Shown here piece by piece: positions 26,507 through 35,151 of a stretch of DNA of 64,000 nt. How positions within the stretch are numbered: position 1 is the stretch's first letter; each line of letters opens with the position of its first letter. Under the pieces are notes generated by a model. That model saw only the letters and a list, made by a program, of their open reading frames with translations, was not told where the DNA came from and searched no databases. The stretch is from Bacteroidota bacterium. GTDB lineage: Bacteria > Bacteroidota > Bacteroidia > Chitinophagales > Chitinophagaceae. The position numbers and the translations under genes are program-made. The stretch lies in NCBI GenBank assembly GCA_029560415.1, contig JAKQKY010000365.1, forward strand, positions 1 through 64,000, written 5' to 3'.

Positions 26507-29008
26507 ATGAGACTGCTGACTGCATTAATTATTTGCCTGACTACCCTTTTCGCCCAAGCGCAGATTAAAACGGCCACCATCAGCGGCCTGGTCATGGATG
26601 GAAATGAAAACCCTATGGCAGGTGTTTCTGTTTCAATATTGGGTAAGACCACCGGTATTATGACGAACGACAGCGGCAGGTTTTCCATAACCGTTCCTGC
26701 AGAAAAAGCATTGGCTCTAACGTTTAGCCATACGGGCTTTTTATCGGTACAAAAAAATTTCTACCTGAGCCAGGGCGAGAAAGAACAGATCAGCCTGCGG
26801 TTGAAACCTGCGGGTAAAACCCTGGAAACAGTTGTGATATCAGATGAAAAGGAACGCAGGGAGAATAGCCTGGTAAAGATCAATCCGAAAAATGCCATCA
26901 CATTACCAAGTACAACAGGAGGTGTGGAAGCGCTGATAAAAACGTTGGTAGGCAGCAATAATGAACTCACATCGCAGTATAATGTACGGGGTGGTAATTA
27001 TGACGAAAACCTGGTTTACATCAATGACTTTGAAATATTCAGACCATACCTCGTGAGCAGCGGGCAACAGGAAGGGCTAAGTTTTATCAATCCCGAACTG
27101 GTAAAGAACGTGCAGTTCTATACGGGCGCTTTTCAATCGAAGTATGGAGATAAGATGAGTAGTGTATTGGACATTCAATATAAAAAACCAACCCGGTTTG
27201 GCGGCAGTGCATATATCAGTTTGCTTGAACAGGGTTTACAGTTTGAGGGTAGTGCCAAAAAAGGAGCCGTTACTTACCTGGTAGGAGTTCGCAATAAAAG
27301 CAACCGCAACCTGTTGAGCAACCAGCCAACACAAGGCGCATATATTCCTGCTGCATCTGATGCACAAGGATTGATCACGTATAAGATCGATTCACACTGG
27401 CAACTGGAATTATTGGGCATTTACTCATCATCCCGTTTTAGTTATTATCCCGAATCGGTTAAAAAAACCTCTTCTGTTTTTTCTCCCCTGTTCAGTTCCA
27501 GTGTAGGCCTGGATATCTATTTTGAAGGACAGGAAAAAGACAGGTATACCACCAGCATGATCGGTGCCAGCATTATACACAGCCCCAATAATAAACTCAA
27601 ATTAAAATGGATGCTGAGCCGGTTTAAAGACAATGAAAAAGAACAATACGATATCGCCGGAACCTATTTATTTGGTGACAGGGATTTTGATAATACCAGC
27701 AGTACTTTCGGACAGATCATTAACCCGCTGGGAGCCGGCTATTACCAGAACTATGCAAGAAATGAACTGAATATTTCATTGTGGAATGCAGGACATAAAG
27801 GTAGCCTGGAAAAAGGTAAGCACTTTATTCAATGGGGTAACAGTATCGAACAAACGAAGATAAACGATATACTGAACCAATTTGACTACCAGGATTCTGC
27901 AGGCTACTCCCTGCCCTACAGCCCGGGCCCACTTCAACTTTTCAGTGCCCAAAACAGCAAGACCGATCTTACCATCATGAAATACACCGGTTACCTGCAG
28001 GATAATATTCATTTACTGAAATCGAAAAACGACATCACGATCCAGGCGGGTTTACGTTATCATTATAATGACCTGAACAAACAATTCCTGATCAGCCCGC
28101 GTATACAGGCAAGCTGGAAACCTTCCTGGAAACGAAATGTAGTATTAAAAGCTGCAGCAGGTATTTATAATCAACCTCCTTTTTACCGGGAATTCAGAAA
28201 ATATGATGGCAGTTTGAACACGGCTATCAAGGCGCAGCAGAGTATGCAGTTTGTTGCAGGTATGGATTATAATTTCAAAGGTCCGGGCAACCGGCCTTTC
28301 CGCATAACGAGTGAAGCTTATTTTAAATCGATGCGTGATGTGGTGCCGTATGATATTGACAATGTGAAAATAAAATACCTGGGTTCCAATAACGCCAAGG
28401 CATATGCGACAGGACTTGAATTAAGATTATTCGGCGAATTGGTGCAGGATGCAGAAAGCTGGCTCAGCATAGGTTTCATGCGTACCAGGGAAAATCTTGA
28501 TGATGATTATTATTATCAATACAAGAATGCTTCCGGTGAAATCATCGGAGCTCAAACACCCGACCAGGTTGCAACCGACAGCACTAAAAATGACATTGGT
28601 TTCCTGCGCAGGCCGACAGACCGGTTGATCACCGTAGGGTTATATCTCGAAGATTACCTGGCCACCAATAAAAATTTTAAAGTGCACCTGAACATGCTGT
28701 ATGGCAGCAACATGGCTTATAATATTCCTAACAGCGTTCGCTATCGCAACAGCCTGATCGTAGAACCCTATATACGTATTGATCTTGGCTTTAGTGCATT
28801 GTTACTTGGAGAAAAGGCTACCCGCAGGAGTCATAGTCCGTTCAGGGGATTTGAAAATATCTGGGCAAGCTTTGAAGTATTCAATCTCATCGACAGGGCC
28901 AATACTATTTCGTTTCAACTCATCAAAGATTTTTCAAACACTACTTATGCCATTCCCAACAGGCTTACTCCGAGGCTGATCAATTTTAAACTGGTAGCAC
29001 GTTTCTAA
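26507..29008 (+). CDS. TonB-dependent receptor with carboxypeptidase-like N-domain
   Basis: An 833-residue outer-membrane receptor. From the ATG at 26507: signal peptide (MRLLTALIICLTTLFAQAQ), a carboxypeptidase-regulatory-like beta-sandwich (about 23-100, ATISGLVMDGNENPMAGVSV), a plug domain (about 115-220, with YNVRGGNYDENLVYINDFEI and FQSKYGDKMSSVLDIQYK), then a long beta-barrel with alternating aromatic strands ending in LINFKLVARF. It imports a ligand using TonB energy. There is no SusD-like neighbour and no regulatory element, so the substrate cannot be predicted. Confidence 0.9.
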   Translation: MRLLTALIICLTTLFAQAQIKTATISGLVMDGNENPMAGVSVSILGKTTGIMTNDSGRFSITVPAEKALALTFSHTGFLSVQKNFYLSQGEKEQISLRLKPAGKTLETVVISDEKERRENSLVKINPKNAITLPSTTGGVEALIKTLVGSNNELTSQYNVRGGNYDENLVYINDFEIFRPYLVSSGQQEGLSFINPELVKNVQFYTGAFQSKYGDKMSSVLDIQYKKPTRFGGSAYISLLEQGLQFEGSAKKGAVTYLVGVRNKSNRNLLSNQPTQGAYIPAASDAQGLITYKIDSHWQLELLGIYSSSRFSYYPESVKKTSSVFSPLFSSSVGLDIYFEGQEKDRYTTSMIGASIIHSPNNKLKLKWMLSRFKDNEKEQYDIAGTYLFGDRDFDNTSSTFGQIINPLGAGYYQNYARNELNISLWNAGHKGSLEKGKHFIQWGNSIEQTKINDILNQFDYQDSAGYSLPYSPGPLQLFSAQNSKTDLTIMKYTGYLQDNIHLLKSKNDITIQAGLRYHYNDLNKQFLISPRIQASWKPSWKRNVVLKAAAGIYNQPPFYREFRKYDGSLNTAIKAQQSMQFVAGMDYNFKGPGNRPFRITSEAYFKSMRDVVPYDIDNVKIKYLGSNNAKAYATGLELRLFGELVQDAESWLSIGFMRTRENLDDDYYYQYKNASGEIIGAQTPDQVATDSTKNDIGFLRRPTDRLITVGLYLEDYLATNKNFKVHLNMLYGSNMAYNIPNSVRYRNSLIVEPYIRIDLGFSALLLGEKATRRSHSPFRGFENIWASFEVFNLIDRANTISFQLIKDFSNTTYAIPNRLTPRLINFKLVARF

Positions 29009-29322
29009 GGGGAGCTTTATATTTTAACAGTATCCTCAAAATATTTCCAATATTCATTCGTTGAATAAACTGTGATCATCAGCTTAGCACTGTACTTGTG
29101 AATGATTAAACCTGGTAAATGAACAATAAGTTAATATTGAAAACCAAAAAATGGTTTTAACTTTTCCACCAATTAAAACAGGATGTGAATAATTATATTC
29201 GTATAGTAATCATATCAATTTATTAAATTTGGAAACACACAGTTGAAAGCATACCTAACAATTTTCATTTTAACCAACATGTTTTTTTTGAAAGAGAGAA
29301 AAGCATTAAAATCTGAAAAGCA
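29009..29322. other. Intergenic region before phoH
   Basis: About 310 A/T-rich bases. A weak hairpin (AAAACC at 29140-29145 with GGTTTT at 29153-29158) might end the receptor transcript. TAAATTTG at 29224-29231 matches the -7 consensus and would give phoH a leader of roughly 85 bases. Confidence 0.45.
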
Positions 29323-30303
29323 TTGACAGACACTATCATCAACCTTGAAACCGTAAACCCCATTGAATTTTTCGGAGTAAACAACGGTAAACTCGACATT
29401 CTGAAAAAAAAATTCCCCCTGTTAAAAATTTTAAGTCGAGGCACGCAGATAAAATTAAGCGGAGCCCCGGAACAGATTGAAGAAGCAAAAGAAAAAATTG
29501 ATCTTCTTGTGCAATACCTGGAAAGGAACGGGCACATGAGCGAAAATTACCTGGAACAGATCCTTGGCGGTGATGATGAAAAAGTGATCGACAATTTCAT
29601 GGACCGCAATCCAAATGATGTATTGGTATTCGGCCCCAATGGTAAAACAGTAAGGGCCCGCACGGCAAACCAGAAAATGATGGTACAGGCCTGCGATAAA
29701 AATGATATTGTATTTGCCATTGGCCCCGCGGGTACCGGTAAAACTTATACGGCCGTAGCATTGGCAGTAAGGGCATTGAAGAATAAACTGGTAAAAAAGA
29801 TCATCCTCACCAGGCCTGCGGTTGAAGCAGGCGAAAGCCTTGGGTTCCTCCCCGGGGATCTCAAGGAAAAGATCGATCCATACCTGCGCCCGTTATACGA
29901 TGCATTGGATGATATGATCCCTGCCGATAAGCTTGGTTATTACATGAGTACAAGGACCATTGAAATTGCGCCCTTGGCGTATATGCGTGGCCGTACGCTC
30001 GATAATGCCTTTATCATTTTGGATGAAGCGCAGAATACCAACGATCTCCAGATCAAGATGTTCCTCACACGTATCGGGCCGAATGCGAAAGCCATCATCA
30101 CCGGCGATCCAACACAGATCGATCTTCCGAAGAACCAGCAGAGCGGTCTTTTCAAAGCTACCCGCATTTTGAAAAACGTGGAAGGCATTGCACACATCGA
30201 GCTGGATGAAGAAGACGTGGTAAGGCACAGGCTTGTAAAAGCCATCATCAAGGCGTACAACAAAGATGATGAGAACAACATGAAAGAACCCGTGAAAAAA
30301 TAG
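29323..30303 (+). CDS. phoH: PhoH-like ATPase
   Basis: A 326-residue cytoplasmic P-loop ATPase, related to the helicase core and implicated in RNA metabolism and stress. Seen: an N-terminal KH-like region ([20 protein letters not shown]), Walker A GPAGTGKT at 134-141, [20 protein letters not shown] at 163-182, Walker B DEAQN at 234-238, and [11 protein letters not shown]. The start must be the TTG at 29323: an in-frame TGA lies at 29314-29316 and the first ATG would remove the KH-like region. A lipoprotein gene follows after 12 bases, probably in the same operon. Confidence 0.93.
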   Translation: MTDTIINLETVNPIEFFGVNNGKLDILKKKFPLLKILSRGTQIKLSGAPEQIEEAKEKIDLLVQYLERNGHMSENYLEQILGGDDEKVIDNFMDRNPNDVLVFGPNGKTVRARTANQKMMVQACDKNDIVFAIGPAGTGKTYTAVALAVRALKNKLVKKIILTRPAVEAGESLGFLPGDLKEKIDPYLRPLYDALDDMIPADKLGYYMSTRTIEIAPLAYMRGRTLDNAFIILDEAQNTNDLQIKMFLTRIGPNAKAIITGDPTQIDLPKNQQSGLFKATRILKNVEGIAHIELDEEDVVRHRLVKAIIKAYNKDDENNMKEPVKK

Positions 30304-30315
30304 GCGATACACGAA

Positions 30316-30996
30316 ATGATTAAAAAATGTTTTACCATGATAAGGTGGCCCCTGGGCTGCCTTATCTTTTTTTTGGCTGCTTGCAACAGCTCAACGCCCT
30401 ATCGCGATCTCGTAGTTTCAGAAAAAGATTCCATCGCTCATGAAGCCATGGTAAACCGGGCATTCGGGCAGATCAAACAATGCAGGCAGCGGATCCAAAC
30501 GGGCGACCTGGTTACCCGAACAGGCAATGACTTTACCAGTGAAAGCCTTCGCTCGTTGAACCGGCGGAATACAACCTATTCTCACTGCGGCATTGCCAGT
30601 GTAGAACATGACAGCATTTTCATATACCACGCTCTTGGTGGCGAATGGAATCCCGATCAAAAGATCAGGCGGGATCCATTAGCGCTTTTTGCCGAGCCAT
30701 ACAGCAATAAAAGACTTGGCATCTTCAGGTTTGACATAACAGATTCGCTGAAAAAAAATGTTCTCAATACCGTTCACTCCTATTATTCCCATGGTGTGAT
30801 GTTTGACATGGATTTTGACCTTGTGAGCGATGACCACATGTATTGCGCCGAGTTTGTGTATAAATGCTATGACAGGGGCAGCCGGGGTTTACTACGCTTT
30901 ACACACAGTTTTATTGAGTCTTTTGAATTCATTGGGGTAGATGACCTCTTCCTTCACCCACAGTGCCACATGGTAACCGAAATTGTATATAAATAA
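30316..30996 (+). CDS. YiiX-like permuted papain-fold lipoprotein
   Basis: A 226-residue lipoprotein (signal ending LIFFLAAC, Cys23). The mature part reads as a YiiX/YaeF-type permuted NlpC/P60 domain: GDLVTRTGNDFTSESLRSLN near 63-82, SHCGI with His90, and YCAEFVYKCY with Cys177 as probable nucleophile. Known relatives are papain-like hydrolases or amidases acting on envelope peptides or lipids; the substrate here is unknown. It follows phoH by 12 bases, so co-transcription is likely although the link in function is not obvious. Confidence 0.65.
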   Translation: MIKKCFTMIRWPLGCLIFFLAACNSSTPYRDLVVSEKDSIAHEAMVNRAFGQIKQCRQRIQTGDLVTRTGNDFTSESLRSLNRRNTTYSHCGIASVEHDSIFIYHALGGEWNPDQKIRRDPLALFAEPYSNKRLGIFRFDITDSLKKNVLNTVHSYYSHGVMFDMDFDLVSDDHMYCAEFVYKCYDRGSRGLLRFTHSFIESFEFIGVDDLFLHPQCHMVTEIVYK

Positions 30997-31054
30997 TGGA
31001 TAAAATATTGAATTTAAAAATTACTTTTGAGCCTTAAACCAAAAAAAACAGTGT

Positions 31055-31603
31055 ATGAAAAAAATCCTTTTAGCAGTTGTTGCCATATCAACTACTTTAT
31101 TTTTTAGTTGCAATTCCGGGGGTGGTGATCCAAAATCTGTTCTGATGCAATTCTTCGAAGCACTATCTAAAAATGATATTACTGCTGCGAGAAAACTGGC
31201 AACTGCAGAAAGTAAATCCATGATCGATATGATGGAAATGGGCATGAAAATGGGTGGCGATACAAAGGATGCAGAAAAATTTGCTAAATCCAACCTCGAG
31301 ATCGGCGAAGCAAAAATCGATGGCGATAAAGCAACCGTTTCTGTAAAAGAAATCAAGAGCGGCGAATCTGTTAACTATATTCTGAAAAAAGAAGGTGGAA
31401 CCTGGAAAGTTGCTTTTGACAAAGCTTCTATGATGAGCATGGGCATGGAAAAAATGAATGAGAAAGGCATTAACCCTGCTGATAGCATTGGAAAAGCCAT
31501 GGACGAATTGAAAAACATCAACATGGATTCTTTAAAAGAAGGCATGAAAGAAGGTATGAGAGCATTGGATTCTGTAAAAGCTGAACTGGATAAAAATAAA
31601 TAA
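31055..31603 (+). CDS. DUF4878-type lipoprotein
   Basis: A 182-residue lipoprotein (MKKILLAVVAISTTLFFSC, Cys19). The N-terminal domain (SVLMQFFEALSKNDITAARK, then ESVNYILKKEGGTWKVAFDK) has the NTF2-like alpha+beta pattern of DUF4878. The C-terminal 60 residues are Met/Lys/Glu-rich and predicted helical (MSMGMEKMNEKG, GMKEGMRALD). Function unknown. A weak terminator follows. The next gene is a smaller lipoprotein of similar fold, suggesting an old duplication. Confidence 0.75.
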   Translation: MKKILLAVVAISTTLFFSCNSGGGDPKSVLMQFFEALSKNDITAARKLATAESKSMIDMMEMGMKMGGDTKDAEKFAKSNLEIGEAKIDGDKATVSVKEIKSGESVNYILKKEGGTWKVAFDKASMMSMGMEKMNEKGINPADSIGKAMDELKNINMDSLKEGMKEGMRALDSVKAELDKNK

Positions 31604-31624
31604 TCTTCGTGATTTTTAGATTTG

Positions 31625-31651
31625 AAAGGCATCCTTACCGGGTGCTTTTTT
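31625..31651 (+). terminator. Intrinsic terminator
   Basis: GCATCC at 31629-31634 pairs with GGGTGC at 31640-31645 (one G-T pair), extended by A-T pairs and followed by a T-run. Short but well placed after the DUF4878 gene. Confidence 0.6.
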
Positions 31652-31698
31652 CATGCCCATAACCGAAAGATGATTAACTTTAAGCCAATAACATCACT

Positions 31699-32112
31699 AT
31701 GCTAAAAAAGATCTCCGTGTTTTTGCTTTTGACCTGTATCCTTATCTCCTGCGCTGCCGACAAGGATAAGAAACCCGAAACCGCCATGGATGCCGGGCGG
31801 AATTTTATCAGGGCCAGTTTAAACGGCGATTTCAAGATCGCCGAAGACCTGCTTTTAAAAGATACACAGAACCTGCAGTTATTTGAATCCTATAAATCTT
31901 CTTATAACCGTTTCCCGGCAGACAAGAAAGATCATTACCGGAAAGCAGACTATGTGATCAACAAATACCTTGACCTTGATGATTCTACCACCATCATCAA
32001 TTACTCCAATGATTACATGAATAAACCCATGGACATAAAAGTAGTTCGCAGGGATCAGACCTGGCAAGTAGATTTTAAATATACCCTATCCGGCAATTTG
32101 CCGATAGATTAA
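31699..32112 (+). CDS. Small NTF2-like lipoprotein
   Basis: A 137-residue lipoprotein (MLKKISVFLLLTCILISC, Cys18). The sequence AMDAGRNFIRASLNGDFKIA, a long helix-turn, then DSTTIINYSNDYMNKPMDIK and VVRRDQTWQVDFKYTL follows the order of NTF2/DUF4878-like domains. The final strands match the preceding lipoprotein (GGTWKVAFD against DQTWQVDFK). Function unknown; it is probably anchored in the outer or inner membrane facing the periplasm. Confidence 0.7.
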   Translation: MLKKISVFLLLTCILISCAADKDKKPETAMDAGRNFIRASLNGDFKIAEDLLLKDTQNLQLFESYKSSYNRFPADKKDHYRKADYVINKYLDLDDSTTIINYSNDYMNKPMDIKVVRRDQTWQVDFKYTLSGNLPID

Positions 32113-32196
32113 TAGCTGCTTTAATAAACCGAAGCCGATTAAATCGGGCAAGCCTTTACGTTAGTTACACACTGAATAAACATAAATTCGAACTAT

Positions 32197-32742
32197 ATGT
32201 ATGTATTACATCCCTGGCATGGTGCTGGTTTCGGCGATAAGAGCCCGGCAGTTGTAAATGCACTGATTGAAATTCCGGAAGGTAGTAAATGCAAGTATGA
32301 GATAGATAAAAAGACCGGTCTCCTCAAACTGGACCGTGTTGTATATTCTTCATTCCATTACCCGGTTAACTATGGCTTCATTCCACAAACTCTGGGAGAA
32401 GACAATGACCCACTTGATATCCTGGTGATGTGCAGCGAAAGCATCCAGCCGCTTTGCCTGGTAGAAGCTACAGTAATTGGCAACATGCAGATGATAGACA
32501 GCGGTGAAAAAGACGATAAGATCATTGCCGTTGCTGCCAAAGATCCATCCGTAAATCATATCAAAGACATCAATGAATTGCCTGCACATTTCTTTGCCGT
32601 ACTCAAAAATTATTTTGAACAATATAAAGTACTCGAAAATAAAAAAGTAGAGATCGATGATTTTCAGGATAAGGAAACGGCCTATAGAGTGATCAATGAA
32701 TCCATTGCATTATATAAAACCAGGTTTGGAGAAAAATCATGA
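32197..32742 (+). CDS. ppa: Inorganic pyrophosphatase
   Basis: A 181-residue family I soluble pyrophosphatase that hydrolyses pyrophosphate and drives biosynthetic reactions. Seen: EIPEGSKCKYEID near 25-37, YPVNYGFIPQT at 55-65, and the metal-binding signature D69-N-D71-P-L-D74, followed by later acidic and Lys residues (DPSVNHIKDINELP). The stop codon overlaps the start of the next gene by four bases (ATGA), so the two genes form an operon. Confidence 0.95.
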   Translation: MYVLHPWHGAGFGDKSPAVVNALIEIPEGSKCKYEIDKKTGLLKLDRVVYSSFHYPVNYGFIPQTLGEDNDPLDILVMCSESIQPLCLVEATVIGNMQMIDSGEKDDKIIAVAAKDPSVNHIKDINELPAHFFAVLKNYFEQYKVLENKKVEIDDFQDKETAYRVINESIALYKTRFGEKS

Positions 32743-33206
32743 TCAATAAAAAAAACAATATGGATCCTCAAACAATCATCATCCTGCTGCTGTTGGGTTT
32801 AGCAGCCGGCACTTTAAGCGGCATGGTGGGCATTGGCGGCGGCATACTCCTTGTACCGGCCCTTGTATATTTCCTTGGCTTTTCCCAGAAAATGGCACAA
32901 GGTACTTCATTGGGCATTTTGTTACTCCCTGTGGGCCTTCTTGGCGTATTGCAGTTTTACAAACAAGGATACATTGATATGCGGGTTGTACTGATCATTT
33001 CTCTTGCTTTTTTCTTCGGAAGTTATTTTGGCAGCAAGATCGCCCTGAGTTTACCACAGGAAACCGTAAAAAAAGTATTTGCCATTATAATGATCCTGGT
33101 TGCTGTAAAAATGCTTTTTTTCGAAAAGAAACCATCTGCTCCTTCCAATACAGCAGCAACACCTGTATCAACCAACATGCAGCCTGGCAATAAACACCCG
33201 GGATAA
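32739..33206 (+). CDS. Half-size TauE/SafE-like membrane protein
   Basis: A 155-residue integral membrane protein. Residues about 11-140 form four hydrophobic segments with the family signature LGLAAGTLSGMVGIGGGILL and later GTSLGILLLPVGLLGVLQFY. TauE/SafE permeases normally have about 250-270 residues with two such halves; this one has a single half and would need to dimerise. The tail is hydrophilic (KKPSAPSNTAATPVSTNMQP). The first ATG overlaps ppa by four bases; ATG at 32760 (MDPQT) is an alternative. Proposed substrates of the family are sulfur oxyanions or other organic anions. Confidence 0.78.
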   Translation: MINKKNNMDPQTIIILLLLGLAAGTLSGMVGIGGGILLVPALVYFLGFSQKMAQGTSLGILLLPVGLLGVLQFYKQGYIDMRVVLIISLAFFFGSYFGSKIALSLPQETVKKVFAIIMILVAVKMLFFEKKPSAPSNTAATPVSTNMQPGNKHPG

Positions 33207-33212
33207 AAAATG

Positions 33213-33235
33213 CCTGCTGCCTGCCACGCAGCAGG
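33213..33235. terminator. Hairpin between TauE-like gene and sigma factor gene
   Basis: CCTGCTGC and GCAGCAGG form an 8-bp perfect stem with a seven-base loop. The A-run lies before it on the plus strand, so its polarity suits a minus-strand terminator, yet no minus-strand gene ends here. On the plus strand it lacks a U-run and ends three bases before the ATG at 33238. Confidence 0.5.
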
Positions 33236-33237
33236 AT

Positions 33238-33864
33238 ATGGAATTTTACAGAAACTACATCTCACTGGTATCCATTACCAATTGTATCAAGTTGAATCTG
33301 CGGAAACATCAACATATAGAAGATAAGGAATTATTACAGCACTATTACAGCGATGGCAATAATGAATGGCTGGGCATCCTGCTGCAACGATACAGCATGC
33401 TGCTTTTCGGCGTATGCATGAAATATATAAAAAATGAAGAGGAGGCGAAGGATTGTGTGCAGCAGATCTTCTTCAAAGTGATCAATGAACTCCATAAATA
33501 TAAAGTAGAATACTTTAAGAGCTGGCTATACATGGTTGCCAAAAACCACTGCCTGATGAAACTGCGTGACAAAGGAAAGCACACTACGGAAATCAATGAA
33601 CAGGTGTTGGCGGCTCCACAGGATGTAATGGACAAAGCCGCACTTTTAGAAAAAGACCGTACATTAGAACTGATGGCCCTTGCACTGAAAGAACTCAATC
33701 ACGAACAACAGCTTTGTGTAACTTTGTTTTATCTTGAAAAGAAAAGCTACCAGCAAATAGCCGATTCAACAGGCTTCAATATGATGCAGGTGAAAAGCCA
33801 TATTCAGAATGGCAAAAGAAATTTAAAATTGCAAATGGACAGAATACAGCAAAATGAGCGATGA
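33238..33864 (+). CDS. ECF-type sigma factor
   Basis: A 208-residue sigma-70 family protein of ECF type. Region 2 is seen at about 45-110 (GILLQRYSMLLFGVCMKYIK, EAKDCVQQIFFKVI, FKSWLYMVAKNHC), region 4 at about 145-200 (LEKKSYQQIADSTGFNMMQV, KSHIQNGKRNLKL) with a helix-turn-helix. The first 20 residues have no family counterpart, and the TTG at 33292 (LNLRKHQ) may be the true start. The next gene overlaps by 11 bases and looks like its anti-sigma factor. Target genes are unknown. Confidence 0.88.
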   Translation: MEFYRNYISLVSITNCIKLNLRKHQHIEDKELLQHYYSDGNNEWLGILLQRYSMLLFGVCMKYIKNEEEAKDCVQQIFFKVINELHKYKVEYFKSWLYMVAKNHCLMKLRDKGKHTTEINEQVLAAPQDVMDKAALLEKDRTLELMALALKELNHEQQLCVTLFYLEKKSYQQIADSTGFNMMQVKSHIQNGKRNLKLQMDRIQQNER

Positions 33865-34210
33865 ATTAAAAAACATATTATCTCATTTAAACCCGGATAC
33901 GGAACAGGAGAAACTATTACAGTATCTCAACCGTAATATGTCGGATGCTGAACAGCATGAATTTGAAAAAGCCATGAATGATGATGCATTCATTAACGAT
34001 GCAGTTGAGGGATTGGAACACGTTGATAATAAAAAAAACATACAGGATATTGTTCTGCAGTTAAATACGGATCTCAAAAAACAACTTGCCAAAAAGAAAA
34101 AGAGAAAAGAAAAAAGAAAATTAAAAGACCAACCCTGGATTCTCTATTCTATTATTTTAATCTTATTGCTACTCCTGGTTTCTTACCTGGTCATTAAAAA
34201 TTTGTTCTAA
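33854..34210 (+). CDS. Putative membrane anti-sigma factor
   Basis: A 118-residue protein overlapping the sigma factor gene by 11 bases. The N-terminal part (LLQYLNRNMSDAEQHEFEKA, then MNDDAFINDAVEGLEHV) matches the cytoplasmic N-terminus of many Bacteroidota anti-sigma-like proteins. A very basic stretch (KKQLAKKKKRKEKRKLK) precedes one transmembrane helix (WILYSIILILLLLLVSYLVI), with only four residues beyond it. There is no periplasmic sensor domain, so any signal must come through a partner. No zinc-finger motif is visible. Its 3' end overlaps the convergent kinase gene by 17 bases. Confidence 0.7.
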   Translation: MSDELKNILSHLNPDTEQEKLLQYLNRNMSDAEQHEFEKAMNDDAFINDAVEGLEHVDNKKNIQDIVLQLNTDLKKQLAKKKKRKEKRKLKDQPWILYSIILILLLLLVSYLVIKNLF

Positions 34211-35078
34211 CTTTTTCGAGGGGGATGTGCATGGCGATCAGGGTTCCTTTACCTGGTGATGAATCTATTTCTATGAACCCATCCAGGTACCTGATCCTTG
34301 ACATCATGTGTTGCAATCCCCTGTTTTCCTGTATAGCCACTTCTTTCATATCAAAGCCTTTGCCATTATCTTCCAGGGTAACCGATATGCCATCTTCAGC
34401 CTCAATGATTGAAATATCCAGGTAACCGGCGGATGCATGCCTGTACGCATTATCGATCCCTTCCTGTATGATTCGGTATAAAATGATTTCCACCGGCAGG
34501 TTCAGCCTTTTCTCAAGTCCCTGTGTATAGAGTTTCACCTTCATTTCCTGCTGATCAGTTTTACCGATCAATTGTTGCACTGCTACCAGCAAACCAGATC
34601 GTTTGAGTGTAGAGGGTGCCAGGTAACGGCTGATGGCCAACAATTCCCTGCAGCTTCCATCCATCAAAGAAAATACCCTGTTGAACAAAACGGGATCTAC
34701 CTTTCGATAACCTGCGAGATCAGATTCAATGCCCGATACATTCATCCTGGCTACACTCACCATCTGTCCAACCCCTTCATGCAGGATCGTTGCTACTTTA
34801 CCCCGTTCGTACTCTTCTGCATAGAGCAGTGCCATCGCTTGTTGTTCCTGCAGCTGTATTCGTTGCTTCATTAAAAGGTTATGTTGCCGTTGTACTTTTA
34901 ATTTCTGATAATAATACAACAATAAAAGAATGCTGGTACCCAACAGTACAGATAGCATCGTAAACGCATTATATATTTGTGCATTAAGTGTACCCAACAC
35001 ATGCAGGGGTTGTGAAATAACTGACCTGGGGCTTAATACCAGCATCAGGAAGAGAATGTACTTTTTAAAACCTTGCAT
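34194..35078 (-). CDS. Orphan sensor histidine kinase of the HisKA_3 (NarL/LuxR-partner) type
   Basis: A 294-residue kinase. Seen: signal or first hydrophobic segment (6-22), one clear transmembrane helix (about 38-58, FTMLSVLLGTSILLLLYYYQ), a coiled-coil-like linker (60-90), a dimerisation segment with His100 in ATILHEGVGQ, and a HATPase domain with N210 (IIQEGIDNAYRH), DNGKGFD at 237-243 and SSPGKGT. The periplasmic part is very short, so it may sense in the membrane or through another protein. The usual LuxR-type response regulator is not adjacent. Convergent overlap of 17 bases with the putative anti-sigma gene. Confidence 0.85.
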   Translation of the reverse strand: MQGFKKYILFLMLVLSPRSVISQPLHVLGTLNAQIYNAFTMLSVLLGTSILLLLYYYQKLKVQRQHNLLMKQRIQLQEQQAMALLYAEEYERGKVATILHEGVGQMVSVARMNVSGIESDLAGYRKVDPVLFNRVFSLMDGSCRELLAISRYLAPSTLKRSGLLVAVQQLIGKTDQQEMKVKLYTQGLEKRLNLPVEIILYRIIQEGIDNAYRHASAGYLDISIIEAEDGISVTLEDNGKGFDMKEVAIQENRGLQHMMSRIRYLDGFIEIDSSPGKGTLIAMHIPLEKVRTNF

Positions 35079-35151
35079 ACTTTTTTATGAATATGCAATA
35101 ACCAACTTATTAAAGGGAGGCAAATACCCGCTTCAGGGTAATTTATGAAAA

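Noticed and set aside
26507-29008. SusC/SusD polysaccharide utilisation locus
   Set aside because: The receptor has a SusC-like N-terminal domain, but no SusD homologue, glycosidase or regulator adjoins it.
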